Made by a program: the position numbers and the translations under genes. This document shows, in pieces, positions 35,725 to 45,018 of a stretch of 64,000 nt of DNA (positions are counted from its first letter, which is position 1; each line of letters opens with the position of its first letter). The DNA lies in contig NZ_JAKJRU010000007.1 of the NCBI RefSeq assembly GCF_021726475.1, forward strand, positions 124,001 to 188,000, in the 5' to 3' direction. The DNA is from Pseudomonas oligotrophica. GTDB taxonomy: Bacteria > Pseudomonadota > Gammaproteobacteria > Pseudomonadales > Pseudomonadaceae. A model generated the notes under the pieces. That model searched no databases, was not told where the DNA came from, and saw nothing but the letters and a program-made list of their open reading frames with translations.

Positions 35725-37443
35725 CTATTCGCTTGCTTCTGGTTGGGCAATAAAATATTTAGATTGTTCCGCCTTAATGGCATCGATTAGTTGTCTGCCT
35801 TTGGCAGCTTTGTCATTTCCACCATGGTATTTATATAAGGATACGACTAAGTTAATACTGTTTTCGAGCTGGTCTTCATTAAAGGTGTCGGTGTTAAGCT
35901 TTGCAAATTTTGACGCGGATATGCTGTTTGTTTGCAGGGTTCGCACGGTGTAGTCTTGCATGACGTAAAACTTTAAGTTGTTCCTTTCTTGTGCTGAGAA
36001 GGATCTGGCCTTAAGTTGCTCGTCTATGTGCTTTGCTAGAAATACAGCGTTCTTGTAGATTTCTACATTGAATTCGGGGTTGAAGATTTGCTTGTATGAG
36101 GCTTCCTTGTCGTCCTCTAATAGCGTTGAAGGGCGGGCTCGTGCGGTGTCAGGGCGGCCGGAGATGGTTGAGATAAGAATCTGAGCCATATACGGAAGGC
36201 TGATAATTTCAGCTGGTTTTTTTCCTATATTTTTGTAGTAGTTCTTCCGTCGGTCGTAATAGATGCCAAATTTCTTCAGGTATTCTTCGATATTCCTGTG
36301 AATGGGATCTGTCGCTCGGAGAACTGCTTTGGCAATAAAATTTTGGCTGTTTGCAGCTTTAATTATATTATCTCGTACTGTGTCAATATCCGCTACAACA
36401 ATTTTTATTAGTGCGTTTCGGTTTTCGGCTTTTGCTTGATTATCTTCTTGTGAGTAGAAGTTATAGATTTCATTGGATGTCTGTAGACCGTTGACAATCT
36501 CTGGGTTGATAAGTACAAGTTCTTTTCCGCTGGCGATGGTGACGTCTGTTGCAAGTATGGTTATACCATTGTTGAGCCACCAAAAATCTATTGAATCATG
36601 GTTGCTCAGTGATTCGGATATTCCAGAGTTTACATCGGTATTGCCTTGGTAGTCGCGAACGTTTGCTTCGAAGAGCCCTTTGTTGAGATTTCCATTATCG
36701 TCGGAAATAAAATTGTAATAGTCTTTTAGGTTTACCAAGGCTGCAAAAGCCTTGCCTGTTGAGGACATGGGGTTTTCTGCTAGCTTTAGAATATGATCTT
36801 TTCTAGGTTTTTTTCTATGGAGTTCTAATAGTTCATCTGCACCTTGAAATGTAAAGCTTACATTGGCTGCGCGGTGAAGTTGTTTGATGTCTGATGTCAG
36901 GGATTTTGCTTCAAGTTCGGTGTTGGGGTGGATATGGCTTGCCTTGGTGGTATAAAAGAAATTAATGGTTAGGCTGGGGGATTTTGCAATTAGTGCTCTA
37001 TAACATTCGATAAATTTCCTTGATTTCTCAAGAATTTTGCTGTTGTATTTTTTGGCTAGGTTTTCTAGGTCTGCATCTAGTCTTAGGAGATTGAGGGAGG
37101 TTGATCTTAACTTGTGGACAGCATCCTCTCCAAAGCTTCTTTCGTTCTTTGATTGGATTATGTTTACTTCGATTTTTATGTCTTTTTTGAATCTAGAATA
37201 GTCGGTAAAGTCTTCTTTTATTAGTTCGCCGTTAACGAAAAGATAGAGGGCATCTACTCCGCCGTCGAGAGAGTTGTCGGTGATTCCTTCTATTACATCT
37301 TCGTAGCTTATTTCTTTGTCTTTTGTAATTAGATTCGAACAGAAGAACTCAAAGAAATCATTTTTCTGTGTGAATTCGCTTTGCTCATCAAATTCACTGT
37401 CCAAAATTTGGTCAATCAAAATTTGCTCGGTAGTGGTGCTCAT
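35725..37443 (-). CDS. AIPR-family abortive infection protein with nuclease-like N-terminus
   Basis: The 572-residue protein belongs to the AIPR (abortive infection phage resistance) family. Diagnostic blocks are NVRDYQGNTDVN (261-272), FWWLNNGITILA (287-298) and NPEIVNGLQTSNEIYNF (313-329). The N-terminal region holds a PD-(D/E)xK-like pattern: D64 in GGVDALYLF, then E92 and QSK at 97-99 in IEVNIIQSKNE. Base composition is strongly AT-rich compared with all neighbours, so it was acquired horizontally. The ribosome site AAGGA is five to eight bases before the ATG. It starts 15 bases past the nrdAB terminator. A role in phage defence is inferred from the family. Confidence 0.85.
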   Translation of the reverse strand: MSTTTEQILIDQILDSEFDEQSEFTQKNDFFEFFCSNLITKDKEISYEDVIEGITDNSLDGGVDALYLFVNGELIKEDFTDYSRFKKDIKIEVNIIQSKNERSFGEDAVHKLRSTSLNLLRLDADLENLAKKYNSKILEKSRKFIECYRALIAKSPSLTINFFYTTKASHIHPNTELEAKSLTSDIKQLHRAANVSFTFQGADELLELHRKKPRKDHILKLAENPMSSTGKAFAALVNLKDYYNFISDDNGNLNKGLFEANVRDYQGNTDVNSGISESLSNHDSIDFWWLNNGITILATDVTIASGKELVLINPEIVNGLQTSNEIYNFYSQEDNQAKAENRNALIKIVVADIDTVRDNIIKAANSQNFIAKAVLRATDPIHRNIEEYLKKFGIYYDRRKNYYKNIGKKPAEIISLPYMAQILISTISGRPDTARARPSTLLEDDKEASYKQIFNPEFNVEIYKNAVFLAKHIDEQLKARSFSAQERNNLKFYVMQDYTVRTLQTNSISASKFAKLNTDTFNEDQLENSINLVVSLYKYHGGNDKAAKGRQLIDAIKAEQSKYFIAQPEASE

Positions 37444-37458
37444 GTTTTTCCTTAAATA

Positions 37459-37491
37459 AAAAGCCCCGCACTAGGCGGGGCTTTTTTATTT
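37459..37491. terminator. Bidirectional terminator after nrdB
   Basis: AAAAAGCCCCGC pairs with GCGGGGCTTTTTT around a short ACTAG loop, with A/T-runs on both sides, so it can work on either strand. For the minus strand it closes the nrdB transcript. The AIPR gene begins immediately beyond it. Confidence 0.88.
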
Positions 37492-37552
37492 AGCTTAAAC
37501 CCCAACATCCATGGCAGGTGTAGGGCCAATCTACTCTGATGTCAGTGAGCCA

Positions 37553-38800
37553 TCAATCCCAGCTCAACGCCCCACCAGTCTGATACTCAATCACCCGCGT
37601 CTCGAAGAAGTTCTTCTCCTTCTTCAGGTCCATGATCTCGCTCATCCACGGGAACGGATTAGTCGTGCCTGGATACTCTTCCTTCAACCCGATCTGCGTC
37701 AGACGACGGTTGGCGATGAACTTGAGGTAGTCCTCCATCATCGCGGCGTTCATGCCGAGTACGCCACGGGGCATGGTGTCGCGGGCGTATTCGATTTCCA
37801 GCTGGGTGCCCTGGAGGATCATCTGGGTCGCTTCGTCCTTCATCTCGGCGTCCCACAGGTGCGGGTTCTCGATCTTGATCTGGTTGATCATGTCGATGCC
37901 GAAGTTCAGGTGCATGGATTCGTCACGCAGGATGTACTGGAACTGCTCGGCGGTGCCGGTCATCTTGTTGCGGCGGCCCATGGAGAGGATCTGGGTGAAG
38001 CCGCAGTAGAAGAAGATGCCTTCGAGTACGCAGTAGTAGGCGATGAGGTTCTTCAGGAACTGCTTGTCGGTCTCCGGGGTGCCGGTCTGGAAGGTCGGGT
38101 CGGAGATGGAACGGGTGTACTTGAGGCCCCAGCTGGCCTTTTTCGCGACGCTCGGGATCTCGTGGTACATGTTGAAGATCTCGCCTTCATCCATGCCCAG
38201 CGATTCGATGCAGTACTGGTAGGCGTGGGTGTGGATCGCCTCTTCGAAGGCCTGGCGCAGGATGTACTGGCGGCACTCGGGGTTGGTGATCAGGCGGTAG
38301 GTGGCCAGCACGAGGTTGTTGGCGACCAGGCTGTCGGCGGTGGAGAAGAAGCCGAGGTTGCGCTTGACGATGCGGCGCTCGTCTTCGCTGAGGCCGTCCT
38401 TGCTCTTCCACAGGGCAATGTCGGCGTTCATGTTCACTTCCTGCGGCATCCAGTGGTTGGCGCAACCATCCAGATACTTCTGCCAGGCCCAGTCGTACTT
38501 GAAGGGGACGAGCTGGTTGAGGTCGGCGCGGGCGTTGATCATGCGCTTCTCGTCGACGCGCACGCGGGCGGCTTCGCCTTCCAGTTCGTTGAGGCCTTCG
38601 CGCACGTCCAGTTCGTCCAGCGCGCGCTTGGCGCGGGCGATGGCGTCGGAGTCGTCAGCGGCAACGGCGCGGGCTTCTTCCACGGAGCCGGCGGCTTCGT
38701 TGTCCAGCTTGGCGGTGGCCTGGCTTGCCGGCTGCGCGGCAGCGGTGGCCGGCGCGGCGGTGGTGGTTTCTTCTTCGTCGAATTCGTCCCAGCTCAGCAT
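37553..38800 (-). CDS. nrdB: Class Ia ribonucleotide reductase, small subunit
   Basis: The 415-residue R2 subunit houses the di-iron tyrosyl radical cofactor for dNTP synthesis. Iron-ligand and radical regions are visible ([14 protein letters not shown] and [20 protein letters not shown]). The C-terminal peptide that docks on NrdA ends the protein ([10 protein letters not shown]). A start at 38800 gives [14 protein letters not shown]; the longer frame to 38929 is rejected. An Ala/Thr-rich linker (about 15-40) follows the N-terminal tip. It lies downstream of nrdA, 287 bases apart. Confidence 0.96.
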   Translation of the reverse strand: MLSWDEFDEEETTTAAPATAAAQPASQATAKLDNEAAGSVEEARAVAADDSDAIARAKRALDELDVREGLNELEGEAARVRVDEKRMINARADLNQLVPFKYDWAWQKYLDGCANHWMPQEVNMNADIALWKSKDGLSEDERRIVKRNLGFFSTADSLVANNLVLATYRLITNPECRQYILRQAFEEAIHTHAYQYCIESLGMDEGEIFNMYHEIPSVAKKASWGLKYTRSISDPTFQTGTPETDKQFLKNLIAYYCVLEGIFFYCGFTQILSMGRRNKMTGTAEQFQYILRDESMHLNFGIDMINQIKIENPHLWDAEMKDEATQMILQGTQLEIEYARDTMPRGVLGMNAAMMEDYLKFIANRRLTQIGLKEEYPGTTNPFPWMSEIMDLKKEKNFFETRVIEYQTGGALSWD

Positions 38801-38907
38801 GTGCGATTGCTCCTGATTGGGGACCGGGGCTTGGCCGGTCGGGTGTATGGGTGGCTTTTGGTTGTGCACGCAAAAGCGCGGAATGGGTGATGTCGAGGTG
38901 CAGCTGT

Positions 38908-38929
38908 TCGCGGTCGAGACCGCTCCCAC
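38908..38929. repeat. GTGGGAGCGG-type REP element between nrdA and nrdB
   Basis: Read on the minus strand this is GTGGGAGCGGTCTCGACCGC, a classic Pseudomonas REP hairpin (GCGGTC paired with GACCGC, 38910-38923). It is a different family from the TAGGGTGG elements. In the rest of the 287-base gap I see only an ordinary short palindrome (GCGTACAGCTGTACGT). Confidence 0.7.
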
Positions 38930-39087
38930 GGGGCGGAATCAGCTAGCCCACTCGGCAAGGGCGGAGCTGGGCGAGTGAGCGCAAGGCGCCTGTCGAGTCG
39001 GAACCCCTGAGCGTACAGCTGTACGTGATGGGGTCCGGCTCGGCAGGCAACGCAGCGATCGCCGCCCAGATGCGTCCGCCTCCTTTA

Positions 39088-41970
39088 TTACTGACAGGCT
39101 TCGCAGTCGGGGTTATCGATACTGCACGCCAGCGGCACCGGAGCCGGCTTCGGCTCTGCAGCCGGCGCGGCGCTGGCGGAGTTAGCCGCCTCGCTGCCAC
39201 CACTGGACACGGCGTTCAGCTTGCCGGTGTTGATGGTGGACTTCTCGGTGCTGGTCGCGGCCAGGGCACGGAGGTAGTAGGTGGTCTTCAGGCCACGGTA
39301 CCAGGCCATGCGGTAGGTCACGTCGAGCTTCTTGCCCGAGGCGCCGGCGATGTAGAGGTTCAGCGACTGGGCCTGGTCGATCCACTTCTGGCGGCGGCTG
39401 GCGGCATCGACGATCCAGCGGGTTTCCACTTCGAAGGCGGTGGCGTACAGGTCCTTGAGGTCCTGCGGGATGCGTTCGATCTGCTGTACGGAGCCGTCGT
39501 AGTACTTGAGGTCGTTGACCATGACCGGGTCCCACAGGCCGCGGGCCTTGAGGTCGTGGACCAGGTACGGGTTGATCACGGTGAACTCGCCGGACAGGTT
39601 CGATTTGACGTACAGGTTCTGATACGTCGGCTCGATGGACTGCGACACGCCAACGATGTTGGAGATGGTTGCGGTCGGCGCGATGGCCATGATGTTGGAG
39701 TTGCGGATGCCTTTCTTCACGCGCTCGCGGATCGGCGCCCAGTCCAGCGACTCGGTCAGGTCGACGTCGATGTACTTCTGGCCACGGGCCTCGATGAGGA
39801 TCTGCTGGGAATCCAGCGGCAGGATGCCCTGGGACCACAACGAGCCTTCGAAGCTGGAGTAGGCGCCACGCTCGTCGGCCAGGTCACAGGAGGCCTGGAT
39901 GGCGTAGTAGCTGATGGCTTCCATGGACTTGTCGGCGAAGTCGATGGCGGCATCGGAACCGTAGGCGATGTGCTGCAGGTACAGGGCGTCCTGGAAGCCC
40001 ATGATGCCCAGGCCCACCGGGCGGTGCTTGAAGTTGGCGTTCTGCGCCTGCGGCACGCTGTAGTAGTTGATGTCGATGACGTTATCGAGCATGCGCACAG
40101 CGGTGCGCACGGTGCGCTCCAGCTTGGCCGAATCCAGCTTGCCGTCGACGATGTGGTTGACCAGGTTGATCGAGCCCAGGTTGCAGACGGCGATCTCGTC
40201 CTTGTTGGTATTCAGGGTGATCTCGGTGCACAGGTTCGAGCTGTGCACCACGCCGACGTGCTGCTGCGGGCTGCGCAGGTTGCACGGGTCCTTGAAGGTC
40301 AGCCACGGGTGGCCGGTCTCGAACAGCATCGAGAGCATCTTGCGCCACAGGTCCTTGGCCGGCAGGGTCTTGAACAGCTTGATCTTGCCGTACTTGGTCA
40401 GCTCCTCGTAGTACTCGTAACGCTCCTCGAAGGCGCGGCCGGTGAGGTCGTGCAGGTCCGGTACGTCGGAGGGGGAGAACAGGGTCCACTGGCCGTCGTC
40501 GAAGACGCGCTTCATGAACAGGTCTGGAATCCAGTTGGCGGTGTTCATGTCGTGGGTACGGCGACGGTCGTCACCGGTGTTCTTGCGCAGCTCGAGGAAT
40601 TCCTCGATGTCCAGGTGCCAGGTTTCCAGGTAGGCGCAGACTGCGCCCTTGCGCTTGCCGCCCTGGTTGACCGCCACGGCGGTGTCGTTGACCACTTTCA
40701 GGAACGGCACGACGCCCTGGCTCTTGCCGTTGGTGCCCTTGATATAGGCGCCCAGCGCGCGTACCGGGGTCCAGTCGTTGCCCAGGCCGCCGGCGAATTT
40801 GGACAGCAGTGCGTTATCGCGGATGGCGTCGTAGATGCCGCCCAGGTCGTCCGGCACGGTGGTCAGGTAGCAGGAGGACAGCTGCGGACGCAGGGTGCCG
40901 GCGTTGAACAGGGTCGGCGTCGAGGCCATGTAGTCGAAGGACGACAGCAGGTTGTAGAACTCGATGGCGCGCGCTTCTTTCTGCTCTTCCTCGATGGCCA
41001 GGCCCATGGCCACGCGCATGAAGAAGATCTGCGGCAGTTCGAAGCGAATGTCGTTCTTGTGGATGAAGTAGCGGTCGTACAGGGTCTGCAGGCCGAGGTA
41101 GGTGAACTGCTGATCGCGCTCGTGGTTGAGCGCAGCGCCCAGCTTGGCCAGGTCGTAGCTCTTCAGCTTGGAATCGAGCAGCTCGAACTCGACGCCTTTC
41201 TCGATGTAGGCCGGCAGGGCCTTGGCGTACAGGTCGGCCATCTCGTGATGGGTGGCGCTGTCGGCTACGCCGAGGAAGCCCAGGGCTTCGGCACGCAGGG
41301 TGTCCATCAAGAGGCGCGCGGTGACCTGGCTGTAGTTCGGCTCACGCTCGACCAGGGTGCGGGCGGTCATCACCAGTGCGGTGTTGACGTCCTTCTCGGC
41401 CACGCCGTCGTAGAGGTTCTTCAGGGTCTCGCGCTCGATCAGCGCGCCATCGACTTCGGCCAGGCCTTCGCAGGCCTCCGTGATGATGGTCTGCAGGCGG
41501 CCCATGTCCAGCGGCTGCTGGCTGCCATCGGCGCGGGTGACGCGGATGCTCGGGTGCGGCTGGGCGATCTCGCCGGCGGCGCTGGCGTTCTTGCGCTCCT
41601 GGGCGCGGGCTTCGCGGTAGATCACGTAGTCGCGGGCGACCTTCTGCTCGCCGGCGCGCATCAGGGCCAGTTCGACCTGGTCCTGGATTTCCTCGATGTG
41701 GATGGTGCCGCCCGACGGCATGCGGCGTCGGAAGGTGGCGGTGACCTGCTCGGTCAGGCGCGCGACGGTGTCATGGATGCGCGAGGAGGCGGAGGCGGAG
41801 CTGCCTTCCACGGCGAGAAAGGCCTTGGTGATGGCGACGGTGATCTTGTCGTCGGTATAGGGCACGACGGTACCGTTGCGCTTGATCACGCGCAGCTGGC
41901 CCGGGGCGGTGGCGGTCAGATCGGACGCGTCGGCCGACAGCGGGTTCTCGCGAGTGGATGAGTTCTGCAT
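39088..41970 (-). CDS. nrdA: Class Ia ribonucleotide reductase, large subunit
   Basis: This 960-residue R1 subunit has two ATP-cone allosteric domains. The first is at about 25-125 (LRVIKRNGTVVPYTDDKI). The second is at about 135-225 (SIRVTRADGSQQPLDMGRL). Two cones are also known in P. aeruginosa NrdA. The catalytic barrel includes NLCTEITLNTNKDEIAVCNLGS. The C-terminal redox pair lies in CSIDNPDCEACQ. The start at 41970 gives MQNSSTRENPLSAD; the frame is open far upstream only because of base composition. A long regulatory leader with an NrdR box precedes it. Confidence 0.96.
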   Translation of the reverse strand: MQNSSTRENPLSADASDLTATAPGQLRVIKRNGTVVPYTDDKITVAITKAFLAVEGSSASASSRIHDTVARLTEQVTATFRRRMPSGGTIHIEEIQDQVELALMRAGEQKVARDYVIYREARAQERKNASAAGEIAQPHPSIRVTRADGSQQPLDMGRLQTIITEACEGLAEVDGALIERETLKNLYDGVAEKDVNTALVMTARTLVEREPNYSQVTARLLMDTLRAEALGFLGVADSATHHEMADLYAKALPAYIEKGVEFELLDSKLKSYDLAKLGAALNHERDQQFTYLGLQTLYDRYFIHKNDIRFELPQIFFMRVAMGLAIEEEQKEARAIEFYNLLSSFDYMASTPTLFNAGTLRPQLSSCYLTTVPDDLGGIYDAIRDNALLSKFAGGLGNDWTPVRALGAYIKGTNGKSQGVVPFLKVVNDTAVAVNQGGKRKGAVCAYLETWHLDIEEFLELRKNTGDDRRRTHDMNTANWIPDLFMKRVFDDGQWTLFSPSDVPDLHDLTGRAFEERYEYYEELTKYGKIKLFKTLPAKDLWRKMLSMLFETGHPWLTFKDPCNLRSPQQHVGVVHSSNLCTEITLNTNKDEIAVCNLGSINLVNHIVDGKLDSAKLERTVRTAVRMLDNVIDINYYSVPQAQNANFKHRPVGLGIMGFQDALYLQHIAYGSDAAIDFADKSMEAISYYAIQASCDLADERGAYSSFEGSLWSQGILPLDSQQILIEARGQKYIDVDLTESLDWAPIRERVKKGIRNSNIMAIAPTATISNIVGVSQSIEPTYQNLYVKSNLSGEFTVINPYLVHDLKARGLWDPVMVNDLKYYDGSVQQIERIPQDLKDLYATAFEVETRWIVDAASRRQKWIDQAQSLNLYIAGASGKKLDVTYRMAWYRGLKTTYYLRALAATSTEKSTINTGKLNAVSSGGSEAANSASAAPAAEPKPAPVPLACSIDNPDCEACQ

Positions 41971-42155
41971 GGGGTCTCCGGCTTTGTCTGGAACGTCGGT
42001 ATTCGTTTTCGGTTGGCACGCCTGGCGTGCCTGCTCGCATTGCATGAACCATGCCCCGGCCAGCCGGGCATGGGTGTAACGAAAAAGCCCCCGCGCGGCC
42101 CCTGCGGCCGACGGTGAAAGTTCGGGGAAGAATAGCCAGGCCAACCTGGCTGTCA

Positions 42156-42171
42156 ACACAATATCTTGTGT
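42156..42171. promoter_or_regulatory. NrdR box, nrdA-proximal
   Basis: ACACAATATCTTGTGT matches the NrdR consensus (ACACwATATaTwGTGT) with one central mismatch. It lies 186 bases upstream of the nrdA start. Confidence 0.8.
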
Positions 42172-42421
42172 TCTGCGTGGGTGCCTGACACCAGCCCTGT
42201 TTGTACTGCGTCGTCGATGACGACTGTTCTGGCGGGTGGTGCCGGCGAGCCCGGACTGCACCACGACGATGCCGTTTCCAGGGGGCAGGGCGACCTTCGA
42301 AGGTGCGCCTGCAAGGGATCTTGCCTCCGCTCGGCGAGCCCAACATATGGGGCCTGGCCGCGCGGGGCGCCACAATAATCGGGGTCGGTTGTCGATGCAA
42401 GCCGGGTGTTGTTGAACAAGC

Positions 42422-42430
42422 TGTGGATAA
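42422..42430. promoter_or_regulatory. DnaA box in the nrdA upstream region
   Basis: TGTGGATAA is the exact complement of the TTATCCACA DnaA box. DnaA control of nrdAB is known in E. coli. Here the single box lies between the two NrdR boxes. Confidence 0.6.
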
Positions 42431-42561
42431 GGTGTGGGTGTTTTGTGGGTGACTGGCAGGCCATCGCCGATAGCCCGGATGCGCGCTGGTATCGGCGTTC
42501 GGGCGACGAAATGCCGGGTGTTTTTCCACCCCTGGACGGGGCGGGGCGGGCAAAAGGCCAA

Positions 42562-42577
42562 ACACTATATGTTGTGT
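42562..42577. promoter_or_regulatory. NrdR box, regulator-proximal
   Basis: ACACTATATGTTGTGT lies about 86 bases upstream of the response regulator start. It may serve the long nrdA promoter region, or the divergent two-component operon. Confidence 0.75.
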
Positions 42578-42662
42578 TTATTGCAAGCGATTTTCGGCCC
42601 CTGCTGCGCCGTCTTCGGTTGAGTACAATGCGCGACGCGTTCAAGACGGTGAGGGGCAGGCG

Positions 42663-43385
42663 ATGGAGCAACAAGCGTGGCGGATCCTGATCGTCGAGGA
42701 CGACCAGCGGCTGGCCGAGCTGACCCGTGAATACCTCCTGGCACAGGGTGGGTTCGAGGTCGGGGTCGAGGCCGACGGCGCCCGGGCGGTCGAGCGCATC
42801 GTCGCCGAGCAGCCCGACCTGGTGGTGCTCGACCTGATGCTGCCGGGCGAGGACGGCATGTCCATCTGCCGCCGTGCGCGCGAACGCTACGATGGCCCCA
42901 TCCTCATGCTCACCGCCCGCGCCGACGAACTGGACCAGGTGCTCGGCCTGGAAACCGGCGCCGACGACTACGTCTGCAAACCGGTCCGCCCGCGCCTGCT
43001 GCTGGCGCGCATTCGCGCCCTGTTGCGCCGGCGCGAAGGCGTCGAGCAAGCCCAGGGGCCGTCCAGGCGGCTGGTGTTCGGGCCGCTGGTGATCGACAGT
43101 GCGCTGCGCGAGGCCTGGCTGCGCGAGCGGCAGATCGAGCTGACCGCCGCCGAGTTCGACCTGCTCTGGCTGCTCACCGCCAATGCCGGGCGCATCCTCT
43201 CGCGCGAGGAGATATTCGCCGAGCTGCGCGGCATCGAGTACGACGGCCAGGACCGCTCCATCGACGTGCGCATCTCGCGCATCCGCCCGAAGATCGGCGA
43301 CGACCCCGAGCACCCGCGGCTGATCAAGACCGTGCGCGGCAAGGGCTACCTGTTTGTCGCCGAAGCTGCCGCGGCGATGGCCTAG
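42663..43385 (+). CDS. rstA: OmpR/RstA-type response regulator
   Basis: The 240-residue response regulator has a receiver domain (1-120, phospho-acceptor D57 in VVLDLMLPGEDGM) and a winged-helix DNA-binding domain (about 135-235, with ELTAAEFDLLWLLTAN and KTVRGKGYLF). The composition is closest to the RstA branch, which also accompanies nrdAB in P. aeruginosa. It is divergent from nrdA and followed eight bases later by its sensor kinase. The regulated genes are not known from the sequence. An NrdR-like box sits in its promoter region. Confidence 0.85.
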   Translation: MEQQAWRILIVEDDQRLAELTREYLLAQGGFEVGVEADGARAVERIVAEQPDLVVLDLMLPGEDGMSICRRARERYDGPILMLTARADELDQVLGLETGADDYVCKPVRPRLLLARIRALLRRREGVEQAQGPSRRLVFGPLVIDSALREAWLRERQIELTAAEFDLLWLLTANAGRILSREEIFAELRGIEYDGQDRSIDVRISRIRPKIGDDPEHPRLIKTVRGKGYLFVAEAAAAMA

Positions 43386-43392
43386 CCAGCCG

Positions 43393-45018
43393 ATGAACGC
43401 CATCTTCCTGCGCATCTACGGCGGCATGCTCGCCGTGCTGGTGCTGGTGGCGTTGCTCGGCGCCGGCGGCCTGCAGCTGCTCAACCAGCAGCGCGCCGAC
43501 CAGTACCGCGAACGGCTGGCCGCCGGCACCTTCCGCCTGATGGCGCACAACATGAGCAGCATGACGCCTATCGAGCGGCGCCAGGCGGCGAATCTCTGGG
43601 GGCGCCTGCTGGGGATTCCGCTGCGCGTGCGCACCCTCGACGACGTCAGCCTGGAGCGCAGCCTGGAGGCGCGCCTGCTGCGTGGGCAGGTGCTGGTCGA
43701 GCAGACCCGGCCCAACCGCGTCACGGTGTTCAGCCTGGTCAGCGAGCCCGCGCGGCTGGTACTCGCCGGCGAGGTGGAGCAGGTCAGCGAGCAGCTGGCC
43801 CGGGCCGCGGCCTACCTGCTGATCGACGAGCTGATCCGCCACCCCGAGCCGGACCAGCCGCGGCAACTGGCCAATCTCGGCAGCCGTCATGGCTTCGGCT
43901 ATGACCTGTCGCTGGTCACCCGCGACAGCGCCAACCTCGACGACGACCAGCGCCGAAGGCTGGAGGAGGGCGACACGGTGATCGCCCTCGACCGCGGCGG
44001 CGATGCCATCCACGTGTTCGCGGCGGTCAGCGGCACCCGCTGGATCCTGCACATGGGCCCGCTGCACGCGATGAATCCCTACCCGGCGCACCTGCTGCTG
44101 GCCATCGGCCTGCTCGGCCTGACGCTGATCGGCGTCACCGTCTACCTGCTGGTGCGTCGCCTGGAGTTCCGCCTGAGCGCGCTGGAGCGCGCGGCGGAGC
44201 ACATCGCAGCGGGCGACCTGGCCGCGCGCGTGCCGGACGCCGGCCACGACGCGGTGGGCCGCCTGGCGGCGACCTTCAACGGCATGGCCCGCCACCTGCA
44301 ACGCCTGCTGGCGGTGCAGCGCGAGATGACCAGCGGCGTGGCCCACGAACTGCGCACCCCGGTGGCGCGGCTGCGCTTCGGCCTGGAGATGGCCGAGCAG
44401 GCGCAGGATGCCGGCGCGCGCGGCAAGTACCTCGAGGGTATGGATCGCGATATCGACGACCTCGACCGCCTGGTCGACGAGATGCTGGTCTATTCGCGGC
44501 TGGAGCAGGGCGCGCCGCTGCTGCACATGCAGCCGGTGGACCTGGCGGCGCTGGTCGAGCAGGTGATCCGCGAGCTGGCGCCGCTGCGCCCGGAGGTCAG
44601 CGTGCTGCTCGGCGACTGCCGGCTCGCAGCCGACGGCAACTGCCGGGTCGAGGCGGAGCCGCATTACCTGCGCCGGGCATTGAGCAACCTGATAAGCAAC
44701 GCCATGCGCTACGCCGAGGCGCGGGTGCAGGTCAGCTTCGCCATCGATGACGAGCGCGCCTGCCTGCAGGTGGAGGACGACGGCCCGGGCGTGCCGGAGG
44801 CTGATCGCGACCGCGTCTTCGAGCCCTTCCTGCGCCTGGACGACAGTCGCACCCGCGCCTCCGGCGGGCATGGCCTGGGGCTGTCCATCGTGCGGCGCAT
44901 TCTCTACTGGCACGGTGGCCGCGTGCAGCTGGGCGACAGCCCGCTGGGCGGCGCGCGTTTCAGCCTGGTGTGGCCGCGGGTGGCCGGAGCCGAGCGGTTG
45001 CCGCGCGATCAGTCCTGA
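43393..45018 (+). CDS. rstB: Membrane sensor histidine kinase, RstB-like
   Basis: The 541-residue kinase has two transmembrane helices (about 11-30 and 232-252) enclosing a periplasmic sensor domain. A HAMP linker follows (about 253-305). The HisKA domain has H318 in TSGVAHELRTPVARL. The HATPase domain shows NLISNAMRYAE, EDDGPGV and GGHGLGLSIVRRI. The start at 43393 has no strong ribosome site and follows the rstA stop closely, so translational coupling is likely. The gene ends ten bases inside the convergent PPTase gene. Confidence 0.88.
   Translation: MNAIFLRIYGGMLAVLVLVALLGAGGLQLLNQQRADQYRERLAAGTFRLMAHNMSSMTPIERRQAANLWGRLLGIPLRVRTLDDVSLERSLEARLLRGQVLVEQTRPNRVTVFSLVSEPARLVLAGEVEQVSEQLARAAAYLLIDELIRHPEPDQPRQLANLGSRHGFGYDLSLVTRDSANLDDDQRRRLEEGDTVIALDRGGDAIHVFAAVSGTRWILHMGPLHAMNPYPAHLLLAIGLLGLTLIGVTVYLLVRRLEFRLSALERAAEHIAAGDLAARVPDAGHDAVGRLAATFNGMARHLQRLLAVQREMTSGVAHELRTPVARLRFGLEMAEQAQDAGARGKYLEGMDRDIDDLDRLVDEMLVYSRLEQGAPLLHMQPVDLAALVEQVIRELAPLRPEVSVLLGDCRLAADGNCRVEAEPHYLRRALSNLISNAMRYAEARVQVSFAIDDERACLQVEDDGPGVPEADRDRVFEPFLRLDDSRTRASGGHGLGLSIVRRILYWHGGRVQLGDSPLGGARFSLVWPRVAGAERLPRDQS

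Larger units (their letters stand above)
41971..42662. promoter_or_regulatory. Long regulatory region between nrdA and the rstA-like gene
   Basis: These 692 bases hold no convincing gene. An NrdR box lies on the nrdA side at 42156-42171 (ACACAATATCTTGTGT). A perfect DnaA box (TGTGGATAA, reverse of TTATCCACA) is at 42422-42430. A second NrdR box lies at 42562-42577 (ACACTATATGTTGTGT), near the divergent response regulator. A possible -10 (TACAAT) is at 42624-42629. Both NrdR boxes match the consensus closely, but they are about 400 bases apart rather than close together. Confidence 0.75.

Noticed and set aside
37511-38890. 459-codon open frame antisense to nrdB
   Set aside because: The nrdB protein on the opposite strand is fully conserved; this frame has a Val/Gly/His pattern without motifs.
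39025-41961. 978-codon open frame antisense to nrdA
   Set aside because: Low-complexity His/Gln/Val/Gly composition and exact overlap with a certain gene; no ribosome site.
42171-42420. Small protein gene in the nrdA upstream region
   Set aside because: Frames on both strands lack ribosome sites and show no recognisable composition or motif; the region is better explained as regulatory.
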